Of a DNA stretch of 64,000 nucleotides, positions 62,234 through 64,000 are shown in pieces; within the stretch, counting starts at the first letter, position 1; the number at the start of each line of letters is the position of its first letter. Both the position numbers and the translations under genes were made by a program. The stretch comes from Gaiella occulta (GTDB taxonomy: Bacteria; Actinomycetota; Thermoleophilia; Gaiellales; Gaiellaceae), in the NCBI RefSeq assembly GCF_003351045.1, contig NZ_QQZY01000002.1, positions 62,001 to 126,000 on the forward strand. Direction: 5' to 3'. A model generated the notes under the pieces. That model was not told where the DNA came from. It ran no database searches and saw only the letters and a list, made by a program, of their open reading frames with translations.

Positions 62234-62526
62234 TGGCACGGCGGCACATCCGGCGGGAACGGCGCGAGTTGCGGATTCCGAAGCACCCGTACCGCGACAC
62301 GGCGATCCTGAACGCCACCATGGCGGTCGTGCTCGTTCTCGTGGCAGCGCTGACGGGCGGCGATCTCGTGCGCGCCCTGACGGTCGCCGTGGCGTTCCTC
62401 GTCGTCGCGACGGCCTGGAGCTGGTGGAGGCTGCGTGAGCGAATCAGGGAGCAGGATCGGCGCGCCGCGGATCGGAGCGGCACGCCCGGGACAGGCGGCG
62501 ACGGAGAGGAGAGCGGACGGGGATGA
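62233..62526 (+). CDS. Small two-helix membrane protein between hutH and hutU
   Basis: 97 residues. A basic N-terminus ([20 protein letters not shown]) precedes two hydrophobic helices ([17 protein letters not shown] and [18 protein letters not shown]) and a charged, Gly-rich tail. Coupled by overlaps to hutH upstream and hutU downstream, so it belongs to the hut operon. No family recognised; possibilities are a transporter accessory or unrelated hitchhiker. Confidence 0.78.
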   Translation: MARRHIRRERRELRIPKHPYRDTAILNATMAVVLVLVAALTGGDLVRALTVAVAFLVVATAWSWWRLRERIREQDRRAADRSGTPGTGGDGEESGRG

Positions 62527-64000
62527 GGGACGTGGACACGGCTGTGGAGGCGCTCTGCGGCGATCTGTCGGCGATACGCGCGCCTCGCGGATCGGCGCTG
62601 AGCGCGCGCTCGTGGCAGACGGAGGCGCCGCTGCGGATGCTGCTCAACAACCTCGATCCCGAGGTGGCCGAGCATCCGCAGGAGCTCGTCGTCTACGGCG
62701 GGTCGGGCCGCGCGGCGCGCTCGCACGACGCGCTGCGCGCGATCGTGCGGACGCTGCTGCGGCTGGCGGACGACGAGACGCTGCTCGTGCAGTCGGGCAA
62801 GCCCGTGGGGGTGTTCCGGACGCACGAGGGCGCGCCGCGGGTGCTCATCGCGAACTCGCTGCTCGTGCCGGCCTGGGCGTCGTGGAGCGAGTTCCGCCGC
62901 CTCGAGGCGGCGGGGCTGACGATGTTCGGCCAGATGACGGCGGGCTCGTGGATCTACATCGGCACGCAGGGGATCTTGCAGGGCACCTACCAGACGTTCT
63001 GCGCCGCCGGCGAGCGGCACTTCGGGTCGCCCGATCTCTCCGGGCGCACGATCTTGACGGCGGGGCTCGGCGGCATGGGCGGCGCGCAGCCGCTCGCGGC
63101 GACGATGGCCGGGGCGGCGATCCTCTGCGTCGACGTCGACCAGCGATCGATCGATCGCCGGCTCGCGACCCGCTACGTCGACGAGCAGGCCGGCACGCTC
63201 GACGATGCGCTGGCCCGCGTCCGCGCCGCCGCGGCGGCGCGGCGACCGCTCTCCGTGGCGTTGCGCGGGAACGCCGCCGACGTCTTCCCCGAGCTCGTCG
63301 CGCGCGGCGAGCGCTTCGATCTCGTCACGGATCAGACGGCCGCCCACGATCCGCTCACGGGCTACGTCCCCGCCGAGGTGCCGTTCGAGGAGGCGGCCGG
63401 CCTCAGGGCGCGGGATCCGCAGCGGTACCTCGAGCTCGCGTCGCAGTCGATCGTGGCTCACGTGCGCGCGATGTGCGACTTCGTCCGCATGGGATGCTAC
63501 GTTTTCGACTATGGCAACAACCTGCGAGGTGAGGCCCGTGCCGGTGGGCTAGAGGAAGCGTTCTCATACCCGGGCTTCGTCCCGGCCTATATCCGGCCCC
63601 TGTTCTGCCGCGGCATCGGCCCGTTCCGTTGGGCGGCGCTGTCAGGCGATCCGGCAGACATCGCCGTCATCGACCGCGCGTTGCGGGCGTTGTTCCCCGA
63701 TGACGTGCTGCTGCAGCGTTGGCTTGCGATGGCTCCCGGCAAGGTCGCCTTCCAGGGTCTGCCGGCACGTATCTGCTGGCTCGGCTACGGCGACCGTGTG
63801 AAGGCCGGCCTCGCGATCAACGAGCTCGTCCGCGTGGGCGAGGTGTCGGCGCCGGTCGTGATCGGCAGGGATCACCTCGACTCCGGTTCGGTTGCCTCCC
63901 CCTACCGCGAGACCGAGGCGATGCAGGACGGCTCCGACGCGATCGCCGACTGGCCGATCCTCAACGCGCTACTCAACACCGCGGCGGGCGCGACCTGGGT
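62523..64000 (+). CDS. hutU: Urocanate hydratase (3' partial)
   Basis: 492 codons are visible before the window ends; the full protein is usually about 550. [58 protein letters not shown] with its NAD+-binding loop, [33 protein letters not shown] and [19 protein letters not shown] match urocanase throughout. It hydrates urocanate to imidazolonepropionate. ATG 62523 overlaps the small membrane gene by 4 bp. Confidence 0.97.
   Translation, partial: MRDVDTAVEALCGDLSAIRAPRGSALSARSWQTEAPLRMLLNNLDPEVAEHPQELVVYGGSGRAARSHDALRAIVRTLLRLADDETLLVQSGKPVGVFRTHEGAPRVLIANSLLVPAWASWSEFRRLEAAGLTMFGQMTAGSWIYIGTQGILQGTYQTFCAAGERHFGSPDLSGRTILTAGLGGMGGAQPLAATMAGAAILCVDVDQRSIDRRLATRYVDEQAGTLDDALARVRAAAAARRPLSVALRGNAADVFPELVARGERFDLVTDQTAAHDPLTGYVPAEVPFEEAAGLRARDPQRYLELASQSIVAHVRAMCDFVRMGCYVFDYGNNLRGEARAGGLEEAFSYPGFVPAYIRPLFCRGIGPFRWAALSGDPADIAVIDRALRALFPDDVLLQRWLAMAPGKVAFQGLPARICWLGYGDRVKAGLAINELVRVGEVSAPVVIGRDHLDSGSVASPYRETEAMQDGSDAIADWPILNALLNTAAGATW

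Overview
The window is one continuous stretch of very high-GC (roughly 70% or more) bacterial chromosome with dense, overlapping genes and no rRNA, CRISPR array, transposase or prophage. Gene content points to Actinomycetota, most probably a deep-branching class such as Thermoleophilia (Gaiellales/Solirubrobacterales). The signs are a dcw cell-division cluster lacking ftsA and ddl, a MurE with the meso-diaminopimelate DNPR motif, a UbiA-type decaprenyl-phosphate phosphoribosyltransferase, a fused SecDF and a two-subunit glycine decarboxylase. The taxonomic call is inference; no marker search could be run.

Layout. 1-1849: end of a sensor kinase, a UbiA-family prenyltransferase and a coiled-coil protein. 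1876-9140: queuosine tRNA modification (queA, tgt), Sec accessory genes (yajC, fused secDF), a helical small protein and a UbiB/ABC1 kinase, all co-directional. 9287-13441: an OmpR-type regulator without a phosphoacceptor, a drug-efflux MFS protein, an ECF-like sigma factor translationally coupled to an O6-alkylguanine methyltransferase, and a divergent PfkB kinase; the sigma/kinase spacer carries 16-bp tandem repeats. 13529-29121: the dcw cluster mraZ-rsmH-ftsL-ftsI-murE-murF-mraY-[AT-rich insert with a secreted Cys-rich protein]-murD-ftsW-murG-murC-murB-ftsQ-ftsZ, headed by four MraZ boxes. 29168-33431: glycine cleavage operon gcvT-gcvH-gcvPA-gcvPB, followed by a decayed MMPL-transporter remnant. 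33611-44772: scattered housekeeping genes (rlmN, universal stress protein, threonine aldolase, serine hydrolase, Ca2+/H+ antiporter-like protein, HAD hydrolase, Cys-rich protein, endonuclease IV, MFS transporter, gltX, M3-type peptidase).

45078-54779 is the most distinctive block: an eleven-gene operon starting with a Liv-type ABC importer (binding protein, two ATPases, two permeases) and continuing through an alpha/beta hydrolase, acyl-CoA ligase, TetR repressor, a KAS III-like protein whose catalytic Cys is Ser, a MaoC-like hydratase and an SDR. Nearly every junction is a 4-bp start/stop overlap. It reads as a substrate-inducible uptake and CoA-dependent degradation pathway for an unknown carboxylic acid or ester. 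The 305-bp leader holds three inverted repeats (one a perfect 24-bp palindrome), a sigma-70-like promoter and a candidate operator. 54847-59722: metallo-beta-lactamase-fold protein, tRNA-Glu(CUC), small proteins, secreted lysozyme-like protein, tRNA-Gln(CUG), a degenerate HD-domain protein, a membrane protein and a uracil-DNA glycosylase. 59745-64000: histidine degradation (glutamate formimidoyltransferase, hutH, a small membrane protein, hutU cut by the window end).

Most of the window is ordinary core genome. The observations most worth follow-up are the acyl-CoA operon with its odd KAS III protein and repeat-rich leader, the sigma-factor/Ogt/kinase locus with its tandem repeats, and the low-GC insert inside the dcw cluster.
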